Below are positions 6,522 to 13,950 of a DNA stretch of 19,855 nucleotides, piece by piece (the first letter of the stretch is position 1; each line of letters opens with the position of its first letter). The notes under the pieces were generated by a model, which had not been told where the DNA came from, did no database searches, and saw nothing but the letters and a program-made list of their open reading frames with translations. A program made the position numbers and the translations under genes. The stretch spans positions 1-19,855 of the forward strand of contig JADGIB010000029.1 in assembly GCA_019683665.1 (NCBI GenBank), given 5' to 3'. The DNA comes from Solirubrobacteraceae bacterium (GTDB lineage: Bacteria; Actinomycetota; Thermoleophilia; Solirubrobacterales; Solirubrobacteraceae).

Positions 6522-6540
6522 CGAAAGGACCTCGAAGGCC
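6522..6540 (+). promoter_or_regulatory. Flagellin ribosome binding region, candidate CsrA target
   Basis: Only 19 bases separate csrA and the flagellin gene. They contain AAGGA (6525-6529), 11 bases before the ATG, and GAAGG (6534-6538), two bases before it. AAGGA serves both as Shine-Dalgarno and as an A-N-GGA core, as in the Bacillus hag leader, where CsrA covers the ribosome site. No sigma-28-like promoter was found near this gene. Confidence 0.45.
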
Positions 6541-7344
6541 ATGTCCCTGAGGATCAACAACAACATCCAGGCGCTGAACGCGCACCGGCAGCTCTCCAAC
6601 ACCAGCGAGGCGATCTCGACCGCGATGGAGCGGCTGTCGTCCGGCTACCGCATCAACCGCGCCAGCGACGACGCCGCCGGCCTGGGCATCTCGGAGAAGA
6701 TGCGCGGCCAGATCCGGGGCCTCAACCAGGCGCAGCGCAACATGCAGGACGGCATCTCGCTCGTCCAGACGGCCGAGGCGAACCTCGACGAGGTCCACTC
6801 GATGCTGCAGCGCATGCGCGAGCTGGCCGTCCAGTACGCGAACGGCACGATGTCGGCCGCGAACCGCTCGGCGATCCAGTCCGAGGTCTACCAGCTGGCG
6901 TCCGAGATCGACCGCATCGGCTCGCAGGCGCAGTTCAACGGCATCACCTTCCTCGCCGTGGCCGGCACCGTCACCTTCCAGGTCGGCGCCAACGACGGCC
7001 AGGTCATCACGGTCCCGACGGTCAGCCTCGCCGCGACCCTGCCGGCGAACTACTACGACCTGTCGTCGGCGAACGCGATCAGCAACCTGGACGCGGCGAT
7101 CGACGCGATCAGCGCGACCCGCTCGACCTTCGGCGCGGTCCAGAACCGCCTGGAGCACTCGGTGAACGCGGCCGCCGCCTACGCGGAGAACCTCGTGGCC
7201 GCCGAGTCGCGGATCCGCGACGTGGACATGGCCGAGCAGATGATCGAGTTCACGAAGCTGCAGGTCCTCCAGCAGGCCGGCACGGCGATGATGGCGCAGG
7301 CCAACCAGGCGACCCAGAGCGTCCTGGCGCTGCTGCAGGGCTGA
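6541..7344 (+). CDS. hag: Flagellin, short form (D0/D1 with tiny central region)
   Basis: The 267-residue filament subunit starts MSLRINNNIQALNAHRQLSN, with RLSSGYRINRASDDAAGLGI at 31-50, and ends MAEQMIEFTKLQVLQQAGTA plus ANQATQSVLALLQG, both classical flagellin ends. Only about 45 residues (around 137-182) lie between the N- and C-terminal D1 helices, so D2/D3 surface domains are missing. The segment LQRMRELAVQ (89-98) matches the D1 motif recognised by vertebrate TLR5 in enteric flagellins. Secretion is by the flagellar export apparatus; translation is probably controlled by CsrA/FliW encoded just upstream. No fliD or fliS follows. Downstream hairpins probably end the transcript. Confidence 0.96.
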   Translation: MSLRINNNIQALNAHRQLSNTSEAISTAMERLSSGYRINRASDDAAGLGISEKMRGQIRGLNQAQRNMQDGISLVQTAEANLDEVHSMLQRMRELAVQYANGTMSAANRSAIQSEVYQLASEIDRIGSQAQFNGITFLAVAGTVTFQVGANDGQVITVPTVSLAATLPANYYDLSSANAISNLDAAIDAISATRSTFGAVQNRLEHSVNAAAAYAENLVAAESRIRDVDMAEQMIEFTKLQVLQQAGTAMMAQANQATQSVLALLQG

Positions 7345-7420
7345 TCGGCACGCCTGGCATGACGAAGCTCGGTGGCCCGGGCCGGGATCGGATCAAGGGG
7401 GTCGTCCTCGTGATCGTTCC

Positions 7421-7461
7421 CGGCCCCTCGGGGCCGACCGGCTGAGCCCGCGACAGCGGGC
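7421..7461 (+). terminator. Two hairpins after flagellin, probable transcript end
   Basis: CGGCCCCTCGGGGCCG (7421-7436) is a self-complementary hairpin, and GCCCGC-GACA-GCGGGC (7446-7461) is a perfect six-pair stem with a four-base loop. They lie 76-117 bases after the flagellin stop. Neither is followed by a T tract, so classical intrinsic termination is not shown. In very GC-rich actinobacteria such stems often serve as transcript ends or 3' stabilisers. Confidence 0.45.
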
Positions 7462-7565
7462 GTGCAACCCCCGCCGCGCCGGTAGGTGTCCGGCCCCCGC
7501 GCGGCGAACTCCTTGGGCGTCCGGCGCCGCATCGGTTCCGGGGCCCGCGCGCGCGGGCAATCTGC

Positions 7566-7577
7566 ATCCGTACGGAT
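7566..7577. promoter_or_regulatory. 12-base perfect palindrome upstream of kinase
   Basis: ATCCGTACGGAT is perfectly self-complementary and ends 41 bases before the kinase ATG, a fitting place for an operator. Palindromes of this length are expected a few times by chance in 20 kb, so the evidence is weak. Confidence 0.25.
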
Positions 7578-7618
7578 CACGACATGCCCGTCGCCCACCG
7601 CGTCAACATAGGTCCCAG

Positions 7619-9115
7619 ATGACGACGCTCGTCGGGACGCTCCTCTCCGGCCGCTACCGCCTCGACGCCGAGATCGGCGCCGGCGGCATGTCGACCGTCT
7701 ACCGCGCGTTCGACACCCTCCTCGAGCGCCAGGTCGCGATCAAGCTCATGCACCGCGAGACGGCGCGCGACGGCGACCAGATCGAGCGCTTCCGCCGCGA
7801 GGCGCGGCACGTCGCCCAGCTCAACCACCCGCACGTCGTCCAGGTCATCGACGCCGGCGAGGACGGCGACCGGCCCTACATCGTCCTCGAGTACGTCGAG
7901 GGCGAGACGCTCAAGCAGCGCATCCGCCGCATGGGCCGCCTGCCGGTGACCGAGGCGATCGCCTACGCGATCGAGATCGCCCGCGCCCTCTCGGCCGCCC
8001 ACGAGCGCGGGATCGTCCACCGCGACGTCAAGCCCCAGAACGTCCTCGTCGACACCGAGGGGACCGCGAAGGTCACCGACTTCGGGATCGCCCGCGGCCT
8101 GGCCGACGAGGGCCTGACCGCCGACGGGCGGGTCCTGGGCACGACCGACTACGTCTCGCCCGAGCAGGCCCTCGGCCACCCGGTCACCGGCCAGTCCGAC
8201 GTCTACTCGCTGGGGATCGTCCTCTACGAGATGCTCACCGGCGAGGTCCCGTTCCGCGGCGAGAACCAGATCGCCGTCGCGATGAAGCACGTCCGCGAGG
8301 AGCTGCCGGACGTGCGCCTGCGCCGGCCCGAGGTGTCGGCCTCCCTCGGCGCGGTCCTCGACCGCGCGACCGAGAAGGACCTCGCCCGCCGCTACCCGGA
8401 CGCGGCCTCGTTCGCCGCCGACCTCGAGGACGTCCTCGCCGTCGAGAGCTCGCGCTCCGGCGAGGTCGCCGGCGAGGCGACGACGGTCATCCGCTCGCTG
8501 CCGGCGCCGACGCGGTCGCGCGTGCCGCTGCGCGCCCGGGCCCCGCGCATCCTCGTCGTCGTCGCGCTCGTCCTCGCCGTCGCCGGCGTCGCCGCGGCGC
8601 TGTGGCTGGCCCGCGACCGGACCGAGCGCGGCGTCCGCGTCCCCGACGTGACGCCGTCGGTGCCGAACACCGAGGTCGTGCCGCTGAAGACGAAGGCCGC
8701 CTCCGACTTCGACCCCGAGGGCGGCGACGGCGAGCACCCCGGCGAGGCGATCGCCGCGATCGACGACGACCCGAAGTCGGCCTGGTCGACCGAGCGCTAC
8801 GAGGGCGGCCAGCTGAACAAGAGCGGCGTCGGCCTCTACGTCGACGCGTCGCCCGGGGTGGTGGCGACGCGGCTCGAGCTGCGCACGACGACCCCCGGCT
8901 GGAGCGGCGAGGTGTACGCGGCCGAGGACGGCCCGCCCGACGCGCTCGACGGCTGGACGAAGGTCGCGACGCTGTCGGACGTCAAGCGCTCCCAGCAGGT
9001 GCCGCTCGACACGGCGGGCAGGAAGTTCCGCTACTACCTCGTCTGGATCACGCAGCTGCCGCCGGACTCCGAGAACGCGACGATCAGCGACCTCGCGCTC
9101 CTGAGTGAGAAGTAG
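7619..9115 (+). CDS. Membrane Ser/Thr kinase with MviN/MurJ-type extracellular domain
   Basis: The 498-residue protein has three parts. Residues 1-275 form a Hanks-type kinase with all key residues: glycine loop GAGGMS (20-25), Lys42 in VAIK, Glu61, HRDVKPQN (134-141), DFG (154-156), activation loop GTTDYVSPEQ. A membrane helix spans about 311-330. The outside part (about 355-498) is a discoidin/F5-8C-like beta domain: AIDDDPKSAWSTERYEGG, then GVGLYVDASPGVVATRLEL and VYAAEDG. This wording closely resembles the C-terminal extracellular domain of mycobacterial MviN (MurJ), where it follows a pseudokinase. Here the kinase looks active and no lipid-flippase part is present. It probably senses a wall or glycan ligand. 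The Shine-Dalgarno is weak (AGG 7610-7612). It is transcribed away from the flagellar genes in the same direction. Confidence 0.88.
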   Translation: MTTLVGTLLSGRYRLDAEIGAGGMSTVYRAFDTLLERQVAIKLMHRETARDGDQIERFRREARHVAQLNHPHVVQVIDAGEDGDRPYIVLEYVEGETLKQRIRRMGRLPVTEAIAYAIEIARALSAAHERGIVHRDVKPQNVLVDTEGTAKVTDFGIARGLADEGLTADGRVLGTTDYVSPEQALGHPVTGQSDVYSLGIVLYEMLTGEVPFRGENQIAVAMKHVREELPDVRLRRPEVSASLGAVLDRATEKDLARRYPDAASFAADLEDVLAVESSRSGEVAGEATTVIRSLPAPTRSRVPLRARAPRILVVVALVLAVAGVAAALWLARDRTERGVRVPDVTPSVPNTEVVPLKTKAASDFDPEGGDGEHPGEAIAAIDDDPKSAWSTERYEGGQLNKSGVGLYVDASPGVVATRLELRTTTPGWSGEVYAAEDGPPDALDGWTKVATLSDVKRSQQVPLDTAGRKFRYYLVWITQLPPDSENATISDLALLSEK

Positions 9116-9398
9116 CGGGGACGCCCATCGCGGCGGCGAAGGCCCGCCGCTGGTGTGCCTGCACGGCTTCATGGAGACGTGGCACGCGTGGTCACTCGCG
9201 CTGCCGGCGCTCGAGCGCCGCCACGAGGTGCTCGCGCCGACGCTGCCCGGCCACGCGGGCGGGCCGCCGCCGGCCGGGCCGGCCGGGGTCGACGCGCTGC
9301 TCGACGGGGTCGTCCTCGACGACGTCGGCCACGCCGTCCAGCTCGACGTGCCGCTGGAGGCCGCGCAGCTCGTCCTCGGCCACACCGGCGGGCGCTAG
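9105..9398 (+). pseudogene. Internally deleted alpha/beta-hydrolase remnant
   Basis: The 97-residue frame overlaps the kinase end by 11 bases (GTG start). Residues 13-54 are the start of an alpha/beta-hydrolase: PPLVCLHGFMETWHAWSLAL, with the oxyanion-hole HG at 20-21, then RHEVLAPTLPGHAGG. From about residue 69 it jumps to the last part of the fold: DDVGHAVQLDVPLEAAQLVL, with the catalytic-type His75. The nucleophile elbow (G-x-S-x-G) and acid, about 150-180 residues in between, are missing. Normal length is about 250-280. The join keeps frame, so a short protein may still be made, but hydrolase activity is not expected. The short repeat CTCGACG (9300-9306 and 9315-9321) lies near the join. 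A chimeric assembly error is a possible alternative. Confidence 0.7.
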
Positions 9399-9408
9399 GC
9401 TGCGGGAG

Positions 9409-9636
9409 GTGGCGCGCCGTCAGAGCGGCCCGGGGACGCCGCCTCCCCCGGTCCCGTGGCAGTTCCTGCTGCGGGCGGCCCTCGTCGTCGCCGGCCTCGT
9501 CCTCCTGCTCGTCGTGAACGTGCGCGGGTTCGTCTTCTACCTCGCGTGGGCGCTCATCGTCCTCGCGCTGGCCAGCGAGGCCGCCGCGACCGCCGTCGCC
9601 TGGCGCGTCGCCCGCCGCGCCCGTCAGAAGCGGTAG
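9409..9636 (+). CDS. Small two-helix membrane protein, unknown function
   Basis: I do not recognise this 75-residue protein. It has a Pro-rich N-terminus, two hydrophobic segments (about 18-38, FLLRAALVVAGLVLLLVVNV, and about 41-63, FVFYLAWALIVLALASEAAA) separated by a short RG turn, and a basic tail ARRARQKR, so both ends are likely cytoplasmic. The GTG start is directly preceded by GGGAG with no spacer, which is poor; the true start could be a little further in. It follows the hydrolase remnant by 10 bases. Its end overlaps the end of the convergent ddl gene by 13 bases, so there is no room for a separate terminator between them. Confidence 0.6.
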   Translation: MARRQSGPGTPPPPVPWQFLLRAALVVAGLVLLLVVNVRGFVFYLAWALIVLALASEAAATAVAWRVARRARQKR

Positions 9637-10592
9637 CGCGCGGCGGCCGCGTGGCGCTCGCGGGCCAGCTCGCAGAGCCGCTCGACGAGCCGCGGGTACG
9701 GCAGGCCGGACGCCTCGAACAGCTTCGCGTAGACGCTCGTCGGCGTCTGGCCCGGCATCGTGTTCAGCTCGTTGACGAGGACCTCGTCGCCGTCGACGAA
9801 GAAGTCGACGCGGGCCAGGCCCTGGCAGCCGACGCGCCGGAACGTCTCGACCGCGAGCTCGCGCACCCGGTCGCGGGCGGCGGCGGAGATCCGCGCAGGC
9901 ACGACGAGCTCCATCGCCCCGGGCGTGTACTTCGCCTCGTAGTCGTACCAGTCGGCCTCGTAGGTGATCTCGCCCGGCTCGGAGGCGACCGGGTCGTCGT
10001 TGCCCAGGACCGAGCACTCGACCTCGATGCCGCTCGCCATCGCCTCGACGATGACGAGCGGGTCGTGGGCGAACGCCCGCTCCAGCGCGGCGGGCAGCTC
10101 GGCCGGGTCGGTCACCTTCGCGATGCCGACCGACGAGCCCAGCCGCGCGGGCTTCACGAACACCGGCAGGCCGAGGTGGGCGACCGCGGCGGCCGGGTCG
10201 GGGTCGCCGTCGCGGACGGCGGCGTAGGCGACCTGCGGCACCCCGGCCGCGCCGAGGACGTCCTTGAACAGGACCTTGTCCATGCACAGGGCCGACGACA
10301 GGACGCCCGCCCCGACGTAGGGGACGTCGAGGCACTCGAGCAGCCCCTGGACGGTCCCGTCCTCGCCGAACGGGCCGTGGAGGACCGGGAACGCGCAGTC
10401 GGCGCCGAGCAGGCCGCGCCCGGGCCGCAGCTCGACCTCGGCGCCGTCGTGCCACCAGGTGCCGTCGCGCTCGATGCGCACGTCGAGCGCCTCGTGGCCG
10501 GCCTGGGCGAGCCCCTGGCGCACCCCGGCGCCGGACACGAGCGAGACGTCGTGCTCCGACGAGCGCCCGCCCGACAGGACCGCGACCCTCAT
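9624..10592 (-). CDS. ddl: D-alanine--D-alanine ligase
   Basis: The 322-residue ATP-grasp enzyme joins two D-Ala for the peptidoglycan stem peptide, in the cytoplasm. Visible features are GGRSSEHDVSLVSG (8-21, with Glu13 binding the first D-Ala), LHGPFGEDGTVQGLLE, the ATP-loop VKPARLGSSVGI (146-157, Ser154), the specificity loop WYDYEAKY (215-222) with Tyr216 as in D-Ala rather than D-lactate ligases, and the metal/substrate end RVDFF and VNELNTMPG (261-281). Length is normal. Its ATG overlaps the pknB stop as ATGA, making it the last gene of the cell-wall signalling operon, where it is not found in mycobacteria. Coupling to the PASTA kinase suggests matched control of precursor supply. Confidence 0.95.
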   Translation of the reverse strand: MRVAVLSGGRSSEHDVSLVSGAGVRQGLAQAGHEALDVRIERDGTWWHDGAEVELRPGRGLLGADCAFPVLHGPFGEDGTVQGLLECLDVPYVGAGVLSSALCMDKVLFKDVLGAAGVPQVAYAAVRDGDPDPAAAVAHLGLPVFVKPARLGSSVGIAKVTDPAELPAALERAFAHDPLVIVEAMASGIEVECSVLGNDDPVASEPGEITYEADWYDYEAKYTPGAMELVVPARISAAARDRVRELAVETFRRVGCQGLARVDFFVDGDEVLVNELNTMPGQTPTSVYAKLFEASGLPYPRLVERLCELARERHAAAARYRF

Positions 10593-12502
10593 GGCGCGGG
10601 CGGCACCTCGGCCGCGGCGTCGGAGGAGGGCGCGGTCGGCGTCGTCGGCGTCGACGGGGTCGTCGGCGTCGACGGGGTCGTGGCCGCCGGGTCGAGCCGG
10701 CCGACGGTCACCGTCACGCGCGAGTTGCGCTCGACCCTCCGCCCGGCCGGCGGGCGCTGGCGCAGGACGACGCCGTCGAGGCTCGGGTCGGTGACCGTCT
10801 CGCGGACCTGGTTCGGGCGCAGGCCGGCGTCGGCGAGCGCGTTGAACGCCTCGTCGACCTCCATCGTCGTCACGTCCGGGACCGTCACCGTCGTTGGCTC
10901 GACCGCGACGGCGATCGTCACCGTCTCGCCCTTCGCCAGCCGCGTCCCGGCCGCCGGGTCCTGGGACAGGACCGTGTCCTCCTCGGCGCTCTCGTCCTCC
11001 TGCTCCTCGACGCGCACCGCGAACCCGGCCGCCTCGAGCGCGTCGCGGGCCTCGTCGCGGCGCATCCCGACGACGTCCGGCACCTCGACCTGCTCGGGCC
11101 CGCGCGAGACGACGAGCGTCACCGCGGAGCCGACCTCGGCGGGCGTGCCGGGCTCGGGGATCGTGGCGATGACCCGCCCGCGCGGCACGGTGTCGCTGTG
11201 CTCGCGCCGCCGCCGGGTCTCGAACCCCGCGTCCTCGAGCTCGCGCACCGCGGCGCGCACCGGCTGGCCGACGACGTCGGGCACCGGCTGCGTCCCCGGC
11301 CCCTGCGAGACGGTGAGCATGACCTCGGCGCCCTCCTCGGCCTTCTCGCCGGGCTGCGGGTCCTGGCGCAGGACCGTGCCCGGCTCGGCGTCGGACTCGA
11401 TCCGCTCGACGCTCGGGTCGAAGCCGGCGTCCTGGAGGATCGCCAGCGCCGCGGCCAGCGGCTTGCCGGTCACGTTCGGGACCGTGCGCTCGGACGGGCG
11501 GGTGAGCGCGTAGGCGAGGACGGCGCCGGCGATCACGACGACGGCGACGATCGCGGCGATCCACCACGCGCGGCGGCTGCGCCCGCCGTCGCCGGGCGGC
11601 CCGGCGTCCGGGGCCTCCTCGACGCCGACCGGCGCGAACGCGGCGGTCGCCGACCCGGCCGCGCCGGCGACGATGTCCGCCCGCGCCTGCTCGAGCGCGG
11701 CCAGGAACGCGTCGGCGTCCGGGAAGCGGCGGGCCGGGTCCTTCTCGAGCGCGTGGAGGACGATCCCCTCGAGCTCCGGGGTGACGGCCGGGTTGAACGC
11801 GCTCGGCGGGATCGGCGCCTCGTTGACCTGCTTGAGCGCGATCGTGACCGCGCTGTCGCCGTCGAACGGGACGCGCCCGGTCAGCAGCTCGTAGAGGACG
11901 ATCCCGATCGAGTACAGGTCCGAGCGCGGCGTGACCGGCTGGCCCTGGGCCTGCTCGGGCGACAGGTACTGGGCCGTGCCCATGATCGACCCGGTCTGGG
12001 TCATGTCCGACGCGCCGGCCCGCGCGATCCCGAAGTCGGTGACCTTCGCGCGGCCCTCGGCGTCGACGATGACGTTGTGCGGCTTGAGGTCGCGGTGGAT
12101 CACGCCGCGCTTGTGGGCGAAGCGGGCGGCGCGCAGGATCTGGGCGGTGAGGTCGATCGCGCGGACCGGGTCCAGCGGCGCCTCCTCGACGATGATCTGC
12201 TTCAGCGTGCGGCCGTCGAGGAGCTCCATCGCGATGTACGAGGTGCCGTCCCACTCGCCGCGGTCGAAGACCCCGACGACGTTCGGGTGCGAGAGGCCGG
12301 CGGCGCTGGACGCCTCGCGGCGGAAGCGCTCGACGAACTCGCGGTCCTCGGCGAAGCGGCGGTGCAGGAGCTTGAGCGCGACGCGCCGCCCCAGCTGGGT
12401 GTCCTCGGCGCAGTAGACGTCGGCCATGCCGCCCGAGCCGACGCGCTCGACGATGCGGTAGCGCCCGTCGACGAGCGTCCCGGCGGGGATGTCGCGCGCC
12501 AT
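10589..12502 (-). CDS. pknB: PknB-type Ser/Thr kinase with four PASTA domains
   Basis: The 637-residue membrane kinase has its catalytic domain at 1-275: GSGGMADVY (22-30), Lys44 in VALK, HRDLKPHN (136-143), DFG (156-158), activation loop MTQTGSIMGTAQYLSPEQ. The TQT-x-GT threonines match the autophosphorylated loop of mycobacterial PknB. A membrane helix spans about 313-332. Four PASTA domains follow (about 339-607), each opening with a VP(N/D)V motif; such domains bind muropeptides or lipid II outside the cell. The tail is a Thr/Pro repeat (TTPSTPTTPSTP). Mycobacterial PknB has the same four PASTA domains. It controls wall synthesis and division through FhaA, MviN and other targets. Start ATG shares one base with the pbpA stop (TGATG); its stop overlaps ddl. 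Confidence 0.96.
   Translation of the reverse strand: MARDIPAGTLVDGRYRIVERVGSGGMADVYCAEDTQLGRRVALKLLHRRFAEDREFVERFRREASSAAGLSHPNVVGVFDRGEWDGTSYIAMELLDGRTLKQIIVEEAPLDPVRAIDLTAQILRAARFAHKRGVIHRDLKPHNVIVDAEGRAKVTDFGIARAGASDMTQTGSIMGTAQYLSPEQAQGQPVTPRSDLYSIGIVLYELLTGRVPFDGDSAVTIALKQVNEAPIPPSAFNPAVTPELEGIVLHALEKDPARRFPDADAFLAALEQARADIVAGAAGSATAAFAPVGVEEAPDAGPPGDGGRSRRAWWIAAIVAVVVIAGAVLAYALTRPSERTVPNVTGKPLAAALAILQDAGFDPSVERIESDAEPGTVLRQDPQPGEKAEEGAEVMLTVSQGPGTQPVPDVVGQPVRAAVRELEDAGFETRRRREHSDTVPRGRVIATIPEPGTPAEVGSAVTLVVSRGPEQVEVPDVVGMRRDEARDALEAAGFAVRVEEQEDESAEEDTVLSQDPAAGTRLAKGETVTIAVAVEPTTVTVPDVTTMEVDEAFNALADAGLRPNQVRETVTDPSLDGVVLRQRPPAGRRVERNSRVTVTVGRLDPAATTPSTPTTPSTPTTPTAPSSDAAAEVPPAP
10641..10680. 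repeat. 18-base tandem repeat encoding Thr/Pro tail of PknB
   Basis: An 18-base unit occurs twice in a row (10641-10658, 10659-10676) with four bases of a third. On the minus strand it encodes the repeated TTPSTP units after the last PASTA domain. Copy number may vary between strains. The tail is outside the cell and could be glycosylated; that is inference. Confidence 0.8.
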
Positions 12503-13950
12503 CAGCCGCGCGCCTCCTCGCCCAGCAGCGCCTCGAGGACGGCGCGGGCGACCGGCGCGGCGACGGTCCCGCCCTGGCCGCCGATCGAGTCCTCGACCGT
12601 CACCGCGATCGCGATCTTCGGGTCGTCGGCGGGGGCGTAGGCGATGAACCACGGCTGGTTGAGGTCGGTGGCCGGGTTCTTCTCGGCGGTGCCGGTCTTG
12701 CCGGCGACGCTGATGCCCTGCAGCGCGGCGGCGGTGCCGGTGCCCTCGCGGACGACGTTCTGCATCATCTCGCCGAGCTGGCGGGCTGCGCGGCGCGAGA
12801 TGACCCGCTCCTCCTCCTTGGGCTCGATCCGCTCGACGACGCGGCCGTCGGGGTCGACGATCCGCTCGGTCAGGCGCGGGGCGACCCGCACGCCGCCGTT
12901 GGCGACGACGGCGGCGACCGTCGCCATCTGCAGCGGCGTGACCTGGAGCTTGTCCTGGCCGATCGCCATGCGGCCGACGTCGATGAGGTCGGACTCGGGA
13001 TCGAGCAGGCGCCCGCGCCGGTACTCGCCGGAGGCCAGCATCTGGTCCGCCGGGTAGTCGAGCGGGGGCTTCGCGTAGAAGCCGAAACGGGTCATGTACT
13101 TCGCCATCGTGGCCTTCCCGAGATCCTCTCCGATCTGGGCGAACACCGTATTGACCGAGTGCGTCAGCGCCGTCGTCAGCGTGATGTCGCCCCAGCTGCG
13201 CCCGCCGGAGTTCGCGAGCGGCACGCCGGAGACCTCCTTCGGCGAGTCGCCGTTGACGACCGTGTCGGGCGTGTAGCGGCCGGTGTCGAGCGCGGCAGCG
13301 GCGGTGACGACCTTGAACGTCGAGCCGGGCGCGTAGGAGGCCTGGGTCGCCCGGTTGAACAGCGGCGAGTCGGGGTCGCGGTTCAGCCGCCGGTACGTGC
13401 GCGGGTCGCGCACGTCGTTGGCGTCGAAGCCGGGGACGCTGGCCATGACCCGGACGCGGCCGGTGTCGGGCTCGAGCGCGACGACCGACCCCTTGCGGCC
13501 GGCGAGCTGCTCGATCGCGACCCGCTGCGCCTCGACGTCGATCGTCGTGATGACGTCGTAGCCGACCGGCTCGCGGCCGAGGATCTGGTCCAGCAGCGAG
13601 GCCAGCTCGTTCGTGTCGCCGACGAGGTCGGCGTTGCGCGAGCGCTCCAGCCCGGCCCGCCCGAGGCTCGTGTACGAGTAGCCGACGACCTGCGAGACGA
13701 GCGCGTCGGCCTCGCTGTAGCGGCGCGTCCACGTCTCGTCGGGCCCGCGGACCGAGCGGGCGAGGACGGTCCCGTCGGCGGCCCGGATCGCGCCGCGGTG
13801 GATGCGCTGCTCCTGCAGGAGCGCGCGGCGGTTCTGCGGGTTGTCGCGCAGCGACTGGGGGCGGGCGACCGTCCACCAGCTCGTCGCGAAGACGAGCACG
13901 GCGAACAGCCCGATGACGAGGATGAACAGGCGGCGCGTCGGCGTGTTCAC
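12502..13950 (-). CDS. pbpA: Class B penicillin-binding protein PbpA (transpeptidase)
   Basis: The 482-residue protein cross-links peptidoglycan outside the membrane. One N-terminal helix (about 8-27, LFILVIGLFAVLVFATSWWT) anchors it. RIHRGAIRAADGTVLARS (49-66) is the start of the class B dimerisation region. The transpeptidase domain has all three motifs: STFK with Ser210 and Lys213, SVN (265-267), KTGT (418-421). Length and order match mycobacterial PbpA (about 490). GTG start (13950) overlaps the rodA stop as GTGA, and its stop overlaps pknB. It should work with RodA as polymerase-crosslinker pair, under PknB/PstP control. Beta-lactams acylate Ser210 in this family. Confidence 0.95.
   Translation of the reverse strand: MNTPTRRLFILVIGLFAVLVFATSWWTVARPQSLRDNPQNRRALLQEQRIHRGAIRAADGTVLARSVRGPDETWTRRYSEADALVSQVVGYSYTSLGRAGLERSRNADLVGDTNELASLLDQILGREPVGYDVITTIDVEAQRVAIEQLAGRKGSVVALEPDTGRVRVMASVPGFDANDVRDPRTYRRLNRDPDSPLFNRATQASYAPGSTFKVVTAAAALDTGRYTPDTVVNGDSPKEVSGVPLANSGGRSWGDITLTTALTHSVNTVFAQIGEDLGKATMAKYMTRFGFYAKPPLDYPADQMLASGEYRRGRLLDPESDLIDVGRMAIGQDKLQVTPLQMATVAAVVANGGVRVAPRLTERIVDPDGRVVERIEPKEEERVISRRAARQLGEMMQNVVREGTGTAAALQGISVAGKTGTAEKNPATDLNQPWFIAYAPADDPKIAIAVTVEDSIGGQGGTVAAPVARAVLEALLGEEARG

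Larger units (their letters stand above)
7345..7618. other. 274-base intergenic region rich in inverted repeats
   Basis: No coding frame here looks real. It contains two stable hairpins close after the flagellin gene, a 16-base alternating GC palindrome (7543-7558) and a 12-base palindrome ATCCGTACGGAT (7566-7577) upstream of the kinase. I searched for known riboswitch signatures (c-di-GMP-I, ydaO, SAM, TPP, cobalamin) and recognised none. The kinase promoter should lie in the last 100 bases, but I could not assign -35 and -10 boxes. Confidence 0.6.

Noticed and set aside
7437..7500. Riboswitch suggested by CGTGCAACC and CCGGTAGGTG
   Set aside because: No full match to c-di-GMP, SAM, ydaO or TPP consensus could be laid out; kept only as an unassigned structured region.
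7577..9385. Minus-strand open frame of 602 codons opposite the MviN-type kinase
   Set aside because: Mirror frame of a real kinase gene; repetitive Arg/Ala/Val/Asp composition without motifs.
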